A stretch of 64,000 bases of DNA from Clostridium sporogenes. GTDB lineage: Bacteria; Bacillota; Clostridia; Clostridiales; Clostridiaceae. The notes under the pieces are model-generated. The model did no database searches and had not been told where the DNA came from. It saw only the letters and a list, made by a program, of their open reading frames with translations. The translations under genes were made by a program, and so were the position numbers. Positions within the stretch are counted from its first letter, which is position 1. Each line of letters opens with the position of its first letter. The DNA lies in the NCBI RefSeq assembly GCF_001020205.1, contig NZ_CP011663.1:372001-436000 (forward strand), given 5' to 3'. Shown here in pieces: positions 33,200 to 42,127 of the stretch.

Positions 33200-35752
33200 A
33201 TGAATTATAAATGTATGTCTAAAAAAGTTGCAAGTTTAGTAATAATAGGTACAATTCTTAGTTCAAATGCGGTATATGCTGCAGATACTATTAAAAAGGA
33301 TGAATCAGTTTATGTTACATTAAATCAAAATGGAGTAATAAAAGAAAAGATAGTTAGTGATTGGTTACATTCAGAAAATGCAGGCATAAGTATAAAAGAT
33401 AAGTCAGAACTAACAGGAATAAAAAATATAAAAGGAAATGAAAAACCTGAAATTTCAGGAGACAAAGTAACTTGGAAATCAGATAAAAAGGACATATTCT
33501 ATCAAGGAAAAACAGATAAAAAACTACCTATAGAAACAGACATAGTTTATAAATTAGATGGAAAAGAAATAAAACCACAAGAATTAGCAGGAAAATCAGG
33601 AAAAGTAACTATCAATATAAAAATTAAAAATACAGATGCTCATAAAGTAACTGTAAATGGAAAGGAAAGAACTATATATACTCCTTTTGCAGTAGCATCA
33701 GTAGTAAATCTTCCAATAGACAAATTTACAAATGTAGAAGTAAGTGAAGGAGAAATAATATCCGACGGAAATAATCAAGCTATAACATTTGTAACTGTAC
33801 CAGGATTAAAAGAAAGCTTAAATGTGGATGAAAATATACTTGATATAGATTTAAAAGATGAAATAGAAATAACAGCAGATGCAAAAGATTTTGAATTAGC
33901 ACCTATAATGATGACAGCTACAACAAAAGTACCGGAAATGGACAAAATAGAAAAATCAGATAAAATAGATGAACTACAAAATGGTATAAATGATATAAAA
34001 GATGCCACATCAAAATTAGAAGATGGATCTGCCAAATTAGCAGATGGATCTAGTGAATTAGCAAAAGCTATTAACGAGTTAAGAAAAGGTACTGGTGATT
34101 TAACAAAAGGTACTGGTGATTTATGTAATGGAACAAGTGAACTAGTATCAGGTTCATCACAGTTATATGCTGGTACTGGAGCATTAGCACAAAATATGAA
34201 TAAATTTAATGGTGCTATAGGACAATTACAATCAGGATCAGGTACTTTGGCAGGAGGAATAAAACAATACACAGGTGGAGTAAATGCGGCTAAAAATGGT
34301 GCAGGAAAATTAAATGCTGGAGTACCACAACTAAGTAAGGGTGCAAATGATTTAGGAAAAGGATCTGTTGACTATAGTAATGGAGCAAAACAATTTGCAA
34401 ATGGTGCTTCTGAATTAGCTGAAACAGTAAAAAGTAAATCTGGAGAGTTAGCAAGTAATACAAATAAACTTCAAGATGGTTCCACAAAATTAGAAGCAGG
34501 AGCAAAGGATATAAATAATAATGTGGCAAAAATAAATGGTGGATTAGGAGATTTAGTTAAAAATACAGAAACAATCAAAGCAGGTAGCCAAAATCTTGTA
34601 GGGGCAATGGATCAAGGAGTAAATACAGCAGCACAACTTAAAGACGCAAAACAAAGTGAAATTGAAGGAATAAATTCGGCCTTAGCTAATATGGAGAGCT
34701 TAAGAGAAGTAGCAAACTCTATAGAAAATAGTGAGCAAAAATCAGCAATGCTTGCAAGAATAAATACTGAAATAGAAACATTACAAGGAATGAAAAATAG
34801 TAGTTCTCAAATTGTTGGAGGATTATCTAAACTAGAAGGTGGACTAGGTGAAGCTAAAACAGGTGCAGAGAATTTAAATGGTGGAATAGCAAAGTTACAA
34901 CAGGGACAAAACGAATTATATGAAGGTTCACAAAAACTGTATAATGGTACTAATGACTTATCAAATAATATGTCAAATTTGACTAAAGGGGTAAAGGATC
35001 TTAACAGTGGAGTATCTAATTTAAATCCTACATTAGGAGCAGCCGTAGGAAAATTAAATGAAGGAGCAAATGGATTAGGAAAAGCTTCCTCAAGTCTTAT
35101 GGAAGGATCTAATAAATTTGTTAGTGGTTCTAAAGAAGCAGTAACAGGAATAAAGGGATTATATTCTGGCCTATCCGCTATAGATTCAAAATCTAATGAT
35201 TTAGTAGTTGGATCAAATAAGTTAAATGGTGGTTTATTAGCAGCAAAGGGAGCTACTTCACAACTAAGCTTAGGAGCAAATAAACTAAGTGCAGGATCAA
35301 GTAAATTAAATGCAGGAACAAATAAGTTAAATGCAGGAGCAAATAAACTTAATGTAGGAGCTAATAAGTTAAATATAGGAGCAAATAAACTTGGTGAAGG
35401 GGCAAATAAGGTTGCACAGGGAAATAAAGAGTTAAGTGTTAACATGACAAAGTTTAATAATGAAGGTGTAAAGAAAATAGATGATAAATTGGGTACAAAG
35501 ATAACAGATGTAAAAGAAATATTAGATGTAAAAGATGAAATAGTTAACCTATCTAAAAATTATGGAACGTTCACAGGCTTAGGGGATAACATGGAAGGTA
35601 ATGTTAAATTTATAATGAGAACAGATGAAATAAAGAAACCAAAAGAAGAAGAATCTAAGAAAGAAGAGAAAGCATCAGCACAGGATAAAACATCTGCTCA
35701 AAAAGAAGAAAAAGGTGGAATAGGCAACTGGATAAAAAATTTATTTAGTTAA
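33200..35752 (+). CDS. Secreted heptad-repeat protein, YhgE-like, partner of MMPL exporter
   Basis: 850 aa. Residues 1-29 are a signal peptide ending NAVYA-AD; the ATG at 33200 has GAGGAG nine bases upstream. Residues 30-240 form a beta-rich domain. From about 255 to 745 the chain is dominated by heptads of the form L-x-x-G-(S/A/T)-x-x, predicted to make a very long helical rod, interrupted by a non-repeat segment near 480-540. The end (about 815-850) is charged, with no anchor. Similar rods occur in YhgE/Pip-type proteins encoded with MMPL transporters, so it may form an extracellular extension of the exporter. Confidence 0.78.
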   Translation: MNYKCMSKKVASLVIIGTILSSNAVYAADTIKKDESVYVTLNQNGVIKEKIVSDWLHSENAGISIKDKSELTGIKNIKGNEKPEISGDKVTWKSDKKDIFYQGKTDKKLPIETDIVYKLDGKEIKPQELAGKSGKVTINIKIKNTDAHKVTVNGKERTIYTPFAVASVVNLPIDKFTNVEVSEGEIISDGNNQAITFVTVPGLKESLNVDENILDIDLKDEIEITADAKDFELAPIMMTATTKVPEMDKIEKSDKIDELQNGINDIKDATSKLEDGSAKLADGSSELAKAINELRKGTGDLTKGTGDLCNGTSELVSGSSQLYAGTGALAQNMNKFNGAIGQLQSGSGTLAGGIKQYTGGVNAAKNGAGKLNAGVPQLSKGANDLGKGSVDYSNGAKQFANGASELAETVKSKSGELASNTNKLQDGSTKLEAGAKDINNNVAKINGGLGDLVKNTETIKAGSQNLVGAMDQGVNTAAQLKDAKQSEIEGINSALANMESLREVANSIENSEQKSAMLARINTEIETLQGMKNSSSQIVGGLSKLEGGLGEAKTGAENLNGGIAKLQQGQNELYEGSQKLYNGTNDLSNNMSNLTKGVKDLNSGVSNLNPTLGAAVGKLNEGANGLGKASSSLMEGSNKFVSGSKEAVTGIKGLYSGLSAIDSKSNDLVVGSNKLNGGLLAAKGATSQLSLGANKLSAGSSKLNAGTNKLNAGANKLNVGANKLNIGANKLGEGANKVAQGNKELSVNMTKFNNEGVKKIDDKLGTKITDVKEILDVKDEIVNLSKNYGTFTGLGDNMEGNVKFIMRTDEIKKPKEEESKKEEKASAQDKTSAQKEEKGGIGNWIKNLFS
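35273..35410 (+). repeat. Tandem 21-bp repeats coding GANKLN(A/V/I)
   Basis: About six and a half 21-bp units, each encoding a heptad like GANKLNA. Third-codon positions vary while the protein repeat is kept, so the array is selected at the protein level rather than freshly duplicated. Confidence 0.85.
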
Positions 35753-35770
35753 TTTTTGTAATAGAGAAAG

Positions 35771-35802
35771 GCAGTTCTTAATTATTAAGAGCTGCTTTTT
35801 TT
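35771..35802 (+). terminator. Terminator of MMPL operon
   Basis: GCAGTTCTTAA pairs with TTAAGAGCTGC (one wobble), loop TTA, then seven Ts. Confidence 0.85.
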
Positions 35803-36118
35803 ATGTTCATTATTAAATAAATTTTTCATATATTATTAAAGATGATATGTAAAAATTTTTTCTATAAATTAATTAATAATTGGCAAATAAATTTTGTTTA
35901 ATGTTAATTAAAAAATGGAGGGTGATAAAATTTGATTAAAGTTTTATAGATATAGATAAGATTATTTAAATATAAGCTATTGTATATGAAATAAGGATAA
36001 GAATAAGTACAATATAACTATAATGAATATTATTTAAAGATATATTTTAATAACTTTGTAACCCAAAATTACATTTAAATTAGTATTATTATAATGAAAG
36101 TTTTTGGAGGCTGTTAAT
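35803..36118. other. AT-rich intergenic region before deacetylase
   Basis: No gene. A well-formed GGAGG site at about 35918 is followed by only a five-codon frame, so it is probably vestigial. Confidence 0.4.
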
Positions 36119-36931
36119 ATGGATAAAAAAAATAAAATTTTATTAATAACAATATGTGCTTTGTTTTTTATAGCAGGTTTTTTTGTCACCAAAAACATAG
36201 TAGATAAAAAAAATAAAGAACAATTTATGAAAAAAGAAATGATTAACGATAATAGTAAAATGGTAATTAAACAAATGGATGATAAGGTAGTGTTTAGCGA
36301 ATATATAAAGGACAAGTATGATGCTAAGGAAGTATTTAAGAAAGACGGTAAAAAAATAGCTTTTTTAACCTTTGATGATGGACCAAGCTATTTAAGTAAT
36401 GATATATTAGATATATTAAAAAAATACAACATAAAGGCTACTTTTTTTGTAGTAGGAAATTTAGCAAAGGAGAATAAAAGTATAATAGAGAGACAAATTA
36501 AAGAGGGACATTCTATAGGAAATCATACCTATACTCATAATTATAAAAACATTTATTCAAGTGTAGATGTCTTTGTAAATGAAGTAGATAAAACTCAAAA
36601 TGTTATAAAGTCTATAGTAGGATCTAACTATGATATAAAATTAGTAAGATTTCCTGGAGGATCCTTTGGAGATAGATTAAATCCTTATAAAGAGGCTATA
36701 AAAAACAAGGGTTATTATAACATGGATTGGAATGCTTTAAATGGGGATGCAGAAGGAAATAATATACCAAAGGAAAAGCTAATACAAAACATAAAAAGTA
36801 CTATTGAAGGAAAAAATCATGTGGTTATACTAATGCATGATTGTGCTGCTAAAAAAACTACTGTAGAGGCATTGCCAGATATAATAGAATATTTAATATC
36901 ACAGGGCTACGAATTCAAAGCCTTAAAATAG
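36119..36931 (+). CDS. Polysaccharide deacetylase (CE4), membrane anchored
   Basis: 270 aa. One N-terminal helix (residues 7-27) anchors it outside. The NodB domain (about 80-265) has TFDDGP, the metal-binding HTYTH, RFPGGSF, DWNALNGDAE and LMHD, the full set for peptidoglycan or chitin-like N-deacetylation. GGAGG precedes the ATG at 36119 by seven bases, so the upstream TTG is rejected. The two-component system follows 106 bp later and may regulate it. A role in lysozyme resistance is family inference. Confidence 0.9.
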   Translation: MDKKNKILLITICALFFIAGFFVTKNIVDKKNKEQFMKKEMINDNSKMVIKQMDDKVVFSEYIKDKYDAKEVFKKDGKKIAFLTFDDGPSYLSNDILDILKKYNIKATFFVVGNLAKENKSIIERQIKEGHSIGNHTYTHNYKNIYSSVDVFVNEVDKTQNVIKSIVGSNYDIKLVRFPGGSFGDRLNPYKEAIKNKGYYNMDWNALNGDAEGNNIPKEKLIQNIKSTIEGKNHVVILMHDCAAKKTTVEALPDIIEYLISQGYEFKALK

Positions 36932-37037
36932 TATATATAAAAAATATCTTGAACTTATAGTTAAAAGTTGTAAAGAAAGTAAAAATTACAATATACTAAA
37001 GATATAAAAATAAGATACTAAAAACTGAGGTGAAATA

Positions 37038-37724
37038 ATGGATAAAATATTAATAGTAGAAGATGAACCTTCTATAAGAGGCTTTGTAAAAGTAAATTTG
37101 AAGATGAATAATTTTGATGTAATAGAGGCAGAAACGGGAGAAGAGGGGATAGAAAAAGCAAGGGAACATAAACCACAGGTAATTATATTAGATATCATGC
37201 TACCAGGGATAGATGGATTAGAAGTGTGTAAGACCTTAAGAAAGGAGTTCCCTAATATGGGAATAATAATGCTTACTGCTAAAAGCCAAGATACAGATAA
37301 AGTTTTAGGCTTAGAATATGGGGCAGATGACTATATAATAAAACCCTTTAATCCTTTAGAACTTACTTTAAGAATAAAAGCCATATTAAGAAGAGTTAAT
37401 GCAATAAAGAAAAGTGATGATAATATAATAACTGGAGGTCCCTTTAAAATAGATCTTTATTCTAAAAAAATCTATAAAGGTGAAGAAGAAATAGACATAA
37501 CCCCAACAGAATATTTACTTATGAAAATATTTATTGAAAATCCAGGGAAAGCTTTTAATAGAGATGAGTTATTGGATTTAGTCTGGGGTTACGATTTTAT
37601 GGGAGATTCTAAAATTGTAGATGTAAACATAAGAAGATTAAGATCAAAAATAGAAGAAACACCATCTGAGCCTAGATTTATAAAGACTGTATGGGGAACA
37701 GGTTATAGATGGCAAAACACTTAA
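37038..37724 (+). CDS. OmpR-family response regulator
   Basis: 228 aa. The receiver domain (1-118) has the acidic pair E8-D9, phospho-acceptor D52 in ILDIMLPGIDG and K102. The winged-helix DNA-binding domain (130-226) ends FIKTVWGTGYRW. The kinase gene follows 9 bp later, so the two are one operon. Targets are unknown; the deacetylase upstream and lipoprotein downstream are candidates. Confidence 0.93.
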   Translation: MDKILIVEDEPSIRGFVKVNLKMNNFDVIEAETGEEGIEKAREHKPQVIILDIMLPGIDGLEVCKTLRKEFPNMGIIMLTAKSQDTDKVLGLEYGADDYIIKPFNPLELTLRIKAILRRVNAIKKSDDNIITGGPFKIDLYSKKIYKGEEEIDITPTEYLLMKIFIENPGKAFNRDELLDLVWGYDFMGDSKIVDVNIRRLRSKIEETPSEPRFIKTVWGTGYRWQNT

Positions 37725-37733
37725 GGAGTTATT

Positions 37734-39128
37734 ATGAGTAAAACAAGTGTAAAAAAAAGGCTAATGGTAAATTTTATATTAATTATAATAATAAGTGTTT
37801 TTATACTAGAATTTTTATTAATTCTTTTTACAAGACATTATTATTATAATAATTTAGAGGATGCTATTTCTAATCAGATAAAAACTTCTGCAGAATTTTA
37901 TAATAAATATTTTTCTAATTCCCCCCTAGAAGATAACGTATTAGATAATGTAGATGTATTTTGGAGACAGACCTCTGCTCAAGTACAAATAATAGATACA
38001 AAGGGTAAAGTTTTAATGGATTCTATAGGAGTATCAAATAAAAATGAGATAAAAACTTCAGATGTTCAAAAGGCATTAAAAGGAGAAAAAGGAGTTTGGT
38101 TAGGTAAAGTTGACTATGATACTTCTGGTGTAATGGCAGTAACCTATCCATTAAAATCAGACAATCAAATAGTTGGAGTGCTAAGATTTATAACTTCATT
38201 AAGATATGTAAATAATGATATAGCAAGGATATCCTTAGGCTTTTTACTTATTGGATTAGTAGTAATTTTAATATCTGGCTTGGTTAGCCTATTTTTAGCT
38301 AATAGTATAACAGAACCTATGAAAGAGTTAACTTACGTAGCAAATAAAATGGCAGCTGGTAACTTTAAGGTTAAAAGTGAAAAAATGTTTGAGGATGAGT
38401 TTGGAGAATTGTCAGATACATTAAATTATATGGCAGATGAGATAGTAAAAAAAGATCAGTTAAAAAATGAATTCATATCTTCTGTGTCTCATGAACTAAG
38501 AACTCCTTTGACATCTATAAAGGGCTGGGCAATAACATTAAATTCTAATGAAGTAGATAAAGAAGTTTTAAAAGATGGATTAAAAATAATAGAAGATGAG
38601 AGCGAAAGACTAAGTGGAATGGTAGAAGAATTATTAGATTTTTCAAAGTTTGTATCAGGAAAGATGAAATTAAATAAAGAAGAAATAAATATATGTGAAA
38701 TAATAGATACAGTAAGAAAGCAATTAGAACCCTATGCTTATAGAAATAGAATAAATTTTAAAGCAACCTGTATAAATAAACTTCCTAATATATATGGGGA
38801 TAGAAATAGAATAAAGCAGGTTTTAATAAATTTATTGGATAATGCTTTTAAGTTTACTCCAGAAGGTGGATTAGTGGAATTAAATGTTAAGTATGAAGAA
38901 GAATATTTAACAATTTTTGTAAAAGATACAGGTATAGGAATAAGCAGGGAAGATTTACCAAGGGTTAAGGAAAAGTTTTATAAAGGTAACAGTGGTAAAT
39001 CAAAAAATGGCATAGGGTTATCCATATGTGATGAAATAGTAAAGCTTCACAATGGAGTATTACATATAGAAAGCGAAGAGGGTAAAGGTACTATTATATC
39101 AGTAAAATTACCAGTAATAAAATTATAA
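37734..39128 (+). CDS. Sensor histidine kinase
   Basis: 464 aa. Helix 1 near 12-33, an extracytoplasmic domain of about 130 residues, helix 2 near 163-187, then HAMP (about 190-240). HisKA carries SVSHELRTPLTSIKGW and HATPase_c carries NLLDNAFKFT, DTGIGIS and SKNGIGLSICDEI. Partner of the response regulator just upstream. AAGGAG is correctly spaced before the ATG. The ligand cannot be inferred. Confidence 0.92.
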   Translation: MSKTSVKKRLMVNFILIIIISVFILEFLLILFTRHYYYNNLEDAISNQIKTSAEFYNKYFSNSPLEDNVLDNVDVFWRQTSAQVQIIDTKGKVLMDSIGVSNKNEIKTSDVQKALKGEKGVWLGKVDYDTSGVMAVTYPLKSDNQIVGVLRFITSLRYVNNDIARISLGFLLIGLVVILISGLVSLFLANSITEPMKELTYVANKMAAGNFKVKSEKMFEDEFGELSDTLNYMADEIVKKDQLKNEFISSVSHELRTPLTSIKGWAITLNSNEVDKEVLKDGLKIIEDESERLSGMVEELLDFSKFVSGKMKLNKEEINICEIIDTVRKQLEPYAYRNRINFKATCINKLPNIYGDRNRIKQVLINLLDNAFKFTPEGGLVELNVKYEEEYLTIFVKDTGIGISREDLPRVKEKFYKGNSGKSKNGIGLSICDEIVKLHNGVLHIESEEGKGTIISVKLPVIKL

Positions 39129-39195
39129 AATAAATTTGTATTATTTTATAGTTTAATATAATTAATATTAATTTAGTGTAATTAGGAGAATTAAT

Positions 39196-40689
39196 ATGAA
39201 AAAAAGTAAAATTCTATTAATATTTATGATTTTTATCTATTCATTAACCATAACTGCCTGTGTGAATTTAGATAATAATAAAAATAATATAGTTGCTCCT
39301 AATAACAACTCTTGTCCAATACAGGGAACCTGGAGAATTGATTTTAGCAATTTAGACAAAGATAGTAAATTAAGGTTAAGACTAAAGGATAAGGATGTTA
39401 TTATAAATTCTAAATATATAATATTAGGAAATGAAGTATGTAAATCACCTGAATTTAAGGTTAAAACCGTAAAGACAGAGGAGTATTTTCTATATAAATT
39501 AAAACTTAAGCCTAATAGATTAAATATAAATAAAAAAGAAATAGAAGTTATCTCAACTTCCTGGGACAATAATCCTTTCTATGACTTTATAAAAATAGAT
39601 GAAGAAAAATTATTAGTATGTGTAGATAATCAATTATTAATTTTAACAAAAAAATCTAATGATTCATATATTGAACCTAAATACAATATAAAAGAAAAAA
39701 ATTCCCCAGAGGATATAGTAATGCCCAAAAGATATACATTGCTAAGGACTGGTATATTGATAGGATTAAAAAGTTCAAAAGAGGATTACGTAGATGAGTA
39801 TAAAAATGAAAAAAAATACAGAACTATTTTTATTTCTTCCCGAAATAGAAATCTAAAGAATGTAATAGAAACGGATAACCTATTTGTGCCTAGGAAAAAT
39901 GGATTTTATGAAATTGGAGTAAACAGAATAAATAATTCAAATAATACACAAGATTCCATGTTTGTAAATCCATTATACAATAACTATCCAATAAAAATTA
40001 ATTCTATAGAAGAACAGGATATTAAAAATAAAAGCATATATAGAGATATATTATTTGTAAGTAATGATTACATATCTATAGAATATAATAATATTTATAG
40101 AAATCAGCCTACGGATTTATATAAAGTTAAGATGTTACCAATTGACAATATAAATGCAATGGCAGGGGTAAATATAGGTGATATAATAGAGAAGGATAGT
40201 GAAAAAATTTTAGCATCATCTTTAGAAAGTTGCATTAAATCTAAGGATAAAGATATATTAAATAAAGTAGAAAAAAGCTGTAGAAAAGATAGCTTCTTCC
40301 TTAGTAGAAGAAATGGACATTGGATACTTAAAGGTAGATTAAATGGAATAGTAAACAAAGAAGAATATATTAATTTTAATATCAATGCTGAAATACCTAA
40401 AAAAATATTAAATTATGACGATCTACATTTATCTTGGAATAGTATTAAAAGTAAAGTTCCTAATGCCTTAGACGCCTATACTTCTCCTAATAAAGATTTA
40501 GCTATAATAACCACAGAAAAAGAGTTATATGTATATACTATGGAGGATGCAAAACTATCTAATAAGCCTATTTATGAAATGGAGCTAAATAAAGAAACTG
40601 TAGTTATGGCAGAATGGGCTACGGCAGATTACGTTAAAAAATGGACAGATAGTATTTTAAAAAATAAAAACACACATATAATAAAATAA
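39196..40689 (+). CDS. Hypothetical lipoprotein
   Basis: 497 aa, not recognised. A lipoprotein signal (residues 1-22) ends in the lipobox ITAC. The mature protein is lysine- and asparagine-rich and mostly predicted beta, opening with GTWRIDFSNLDKDSKLRL. No catalytic motif is apparent. It lies 67 bp after the kinase with its own AGGAG site, so it may be part of, or controlled by, that two-component system. Confidence 0.7.
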   Translation: MKKSKILLIFMIFIYSLTITACVNLDNNKNNIVAPNNNSCPIQGTWRIDFSNLDKDSKLRLRLKDKDVIINSKYIILGNEVCKSPEFKVKTVKTEEYFLYKLKLKPNRLNINKKEIEVISTSWDNNPFYDFIKIDEEKLLVCVDNQLLILTKKSNDSYIEPKYNIKEKNSPEDIVMPKRYTLLRTGILIGLKSSKEDYVDEYKNEKKYRTIFISSRNRNLKNVIETDNLFVPRKNGFYEIGVNRINNSNNTQDSMFVNPLYNNYPIKINSIEEQDIKNKSIYRDILFVSNDYISIEYNNIYRNQPTDLYKVKMLPIDNINAMAGVNIGDIIEKDSEKILASSLESCIKSKDKDILNKVEKSCRKDSFFLSRRNGHWILKGRLNGIVNKEEYINFNINAEIPKKILNYDDLHLSWNSIKSKVPNALDAYTSPNKDLAIITTEKELYVYTMEDAKLSNKPIYEMELNKETVVMAEWATADYVKKWTDSILKNKNTHIIK

Positions 40690-40732
40690 TAGAAATATAG
40701 GTGGTTTAATTATAAAAAGGGAATGGTGGAAG

Positions 40733-41299
40733 ATGTCAAAAGAAAAGTTTAATAATGCAGTTAGTATAGCAAAATATATATGTAAAAATTCATTAGAATT
40801 TGGAGATATAGTTGTGGATTGTACTTTAGGTAAAGGACATGATACTATATTATTAGCAAATTTAGTGGGAAATGAAGGAAAAGTAATTTCCTTTGATATT
40901 CAAAAGGAAGCTATATATAAAACAAAAGAAAGATTAAAGGATCTTGATCATAGAAATATAACACTTATAAATGATGGACATGAAAATTTAGACAATTATA
41001 TACAAGAAAAGGTAAAATTATTTATTTTTAATTTAGGATATTTACCAGGAAAAGATCATAATATAACAACTAAAGCAGAAACTACTCTAAAAGCACTAAA
41101 AAAAGCCTTAAAATTATTAGGCGATAATGGTATAGTTTTATTGGTAATATATTATGGCCATGAAAATGGAAAAGAAGAAAAAGCTGTTTTAGAGAAATTT
41201 ACAAGTGAGCTAGATCAGAAGGATTATAATGTTATGAAAAATTCATTTATAAACCAAGCTAATGATCCACCATTTTTAATTTGTATAGAAAAAAGGTAG
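40733..41299 (+). CDS. mnmM: tRNA-modifying methyltransferase, MnmM/YtqB family
   Basis: 188-aa class I SAM methyltransferase. VVDCTLGKGHDTILLA (about 27-42) is the SAM-binding loop, FNLGYLPGKDH is the active-site motif of the family, and YYGHENGKEEK follows. MnmM in Bacillus subtilis methylates nm5s2U34 to mnm5s2U34 in tRNA; same family, so the same role is likely here. Start has GGTGGAAG. Small gap to the TVP38 gene suggests a shared transcript. Confidence 0.85.
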   Translation: MSKEKFNNAVSIAKYICKNSLEFGDIVVDCTLGKGHDTILLANLVGNEGKVISFDIQKEAIYKTKERLKDLDHRNITLINDGHENLDNYIQEKVKLFIFNLGYLPGKDHNITTKAETTLKALKKALKLLGDNGIVLLVIYYGHENGKEEKAVLEKFTSELDQKDYNVMKNSFINQANDPPFLICIEKR

Positions 41300-41324
41300 A
41301 ATGTGTTGAGGAGAATGTTAACTT

Positions 41325-41999
41325 ATGAAAAATAAAAAGGATTTATTTAAAATAGTTACTTTAAGTTTAATTGTTATTATTGTAGCTGTGTTTTTAGCAA
41401 AACATGGACATACAATTAAAAGAATGAATATAAGACGTACAGTAAAATATATTAGAAGTTGTGGAAAGTTTTCATCTATATGTTTTTTATTGGTATATGC
41501 TTTAAAACCTTTAGTTCTTATTATTCCAGCTTCTATGTTGTCCCTTGTAGGGGGAATCTTATTTGGACCTGTAAAGGGATTTATATTAAATATGTTAGGT
41601 TTTTTCTTATCTGGAAGTTTGGCTTTTTGGTTAAGTAGGCTTTTAGGCAAATCCTTTGTGGATAAGATTTTAAGGGGAAAAGCTGTAGAATTGGATAATA
41701 ATATGGAGAAAGAAGGATTTAAGATTATATTTCTTTTAAGGTTTCCGCCAATATTTCCCTATGATCCTTTAAGTTATGCCTCAGGACTTACAAAAATGAA
41801 ATATAAACATTTTGTTTTAGGATCTTTATTAGGAGTTATACCAGAAACCCTATGTTATTCTTATATGGGGAAAAATGTTATGAATCCTTTAACTTCAAAA
41901 TTTATGGTACCTGTATTTTTAGTTATATTAACTACAATTATAGGGATTTATATTTATAAGAAAAGTAAAATTAATGTTATAAAAAATGAAAAAGTATAG
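41325..41999 (+). CDS. TVP38/TMEM64 (DedA-like, SNARE-associated) membrane protein
   Basis: 224-aa membrane protein with about six helices. GGILFGPVKGFILNMLGFFL with SGSLAFWLSRLLGKSF (about 68-105) is the VTT domain, and FLLRFPPIFPYDPLSYASGL the second re-entrant region. Family proteins act in lipid scrambling or transport. A bidirectional terminator follows. Confidence 0.87.
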   Translation: MKNKKDLFKIVTLSLIVIIVAVFLAKHGHTIKRMNIRRTVKYIRSCGKFSSICFLLVYALKPLVLIIPASMLSLVGGILFGPVKGFILNMLGFFLSGSLAFWLSRLLGKSFVDKILRGKAVELDNNMEKEGFKIIFLLRFPPIFPYDPLSYASGLTKMKYKHFVLGSLLGVIPETLCYSYMGKNVMNPLTSKFMVPVFLVILTTIIGIYIYKKSKINVIKNEKV

Positions 42000-42036
42000 T
42001 TTAAAACATAACAATATTATTTAATATTTAAATAAT

Positions 42037-42084
42037 AAAAAGAAGATGTCTCAAAATAAAATATATTTTAGGCAACTTCTTTTT
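42037..42084. terminator. Bidirectional terminator
   Basis: AAAAAGAAG...AAAAT pairs with ATTTT...CTTCTTTTT, with small mismatches near GATGTCTC. Serves the TVP38 gene and the convergent GGDEF-EAL gene. Carries the TCTCAAAAT motif of the hairpin family. Confidence 0.75.
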
Positions 42085-42127
42085 AGTTTAAATATTTAAA
42101 GATTTCTTGGAAAAATTTACTGTAAAA

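Noticed and set aside
35273..35410. Tandem array considered as a CRISPR or minisatellite
   Set aside because: Units are in-frame 21-bp codon heptads with no spacers.
34807..35445. Long minus-strand open frame opposite the heptad-repeat gene (also 33775-34272)
   Set aside because: It mirrors the biased codon pattern of the plus-strand repeat, has no SD, and yields a low-complexity protein.
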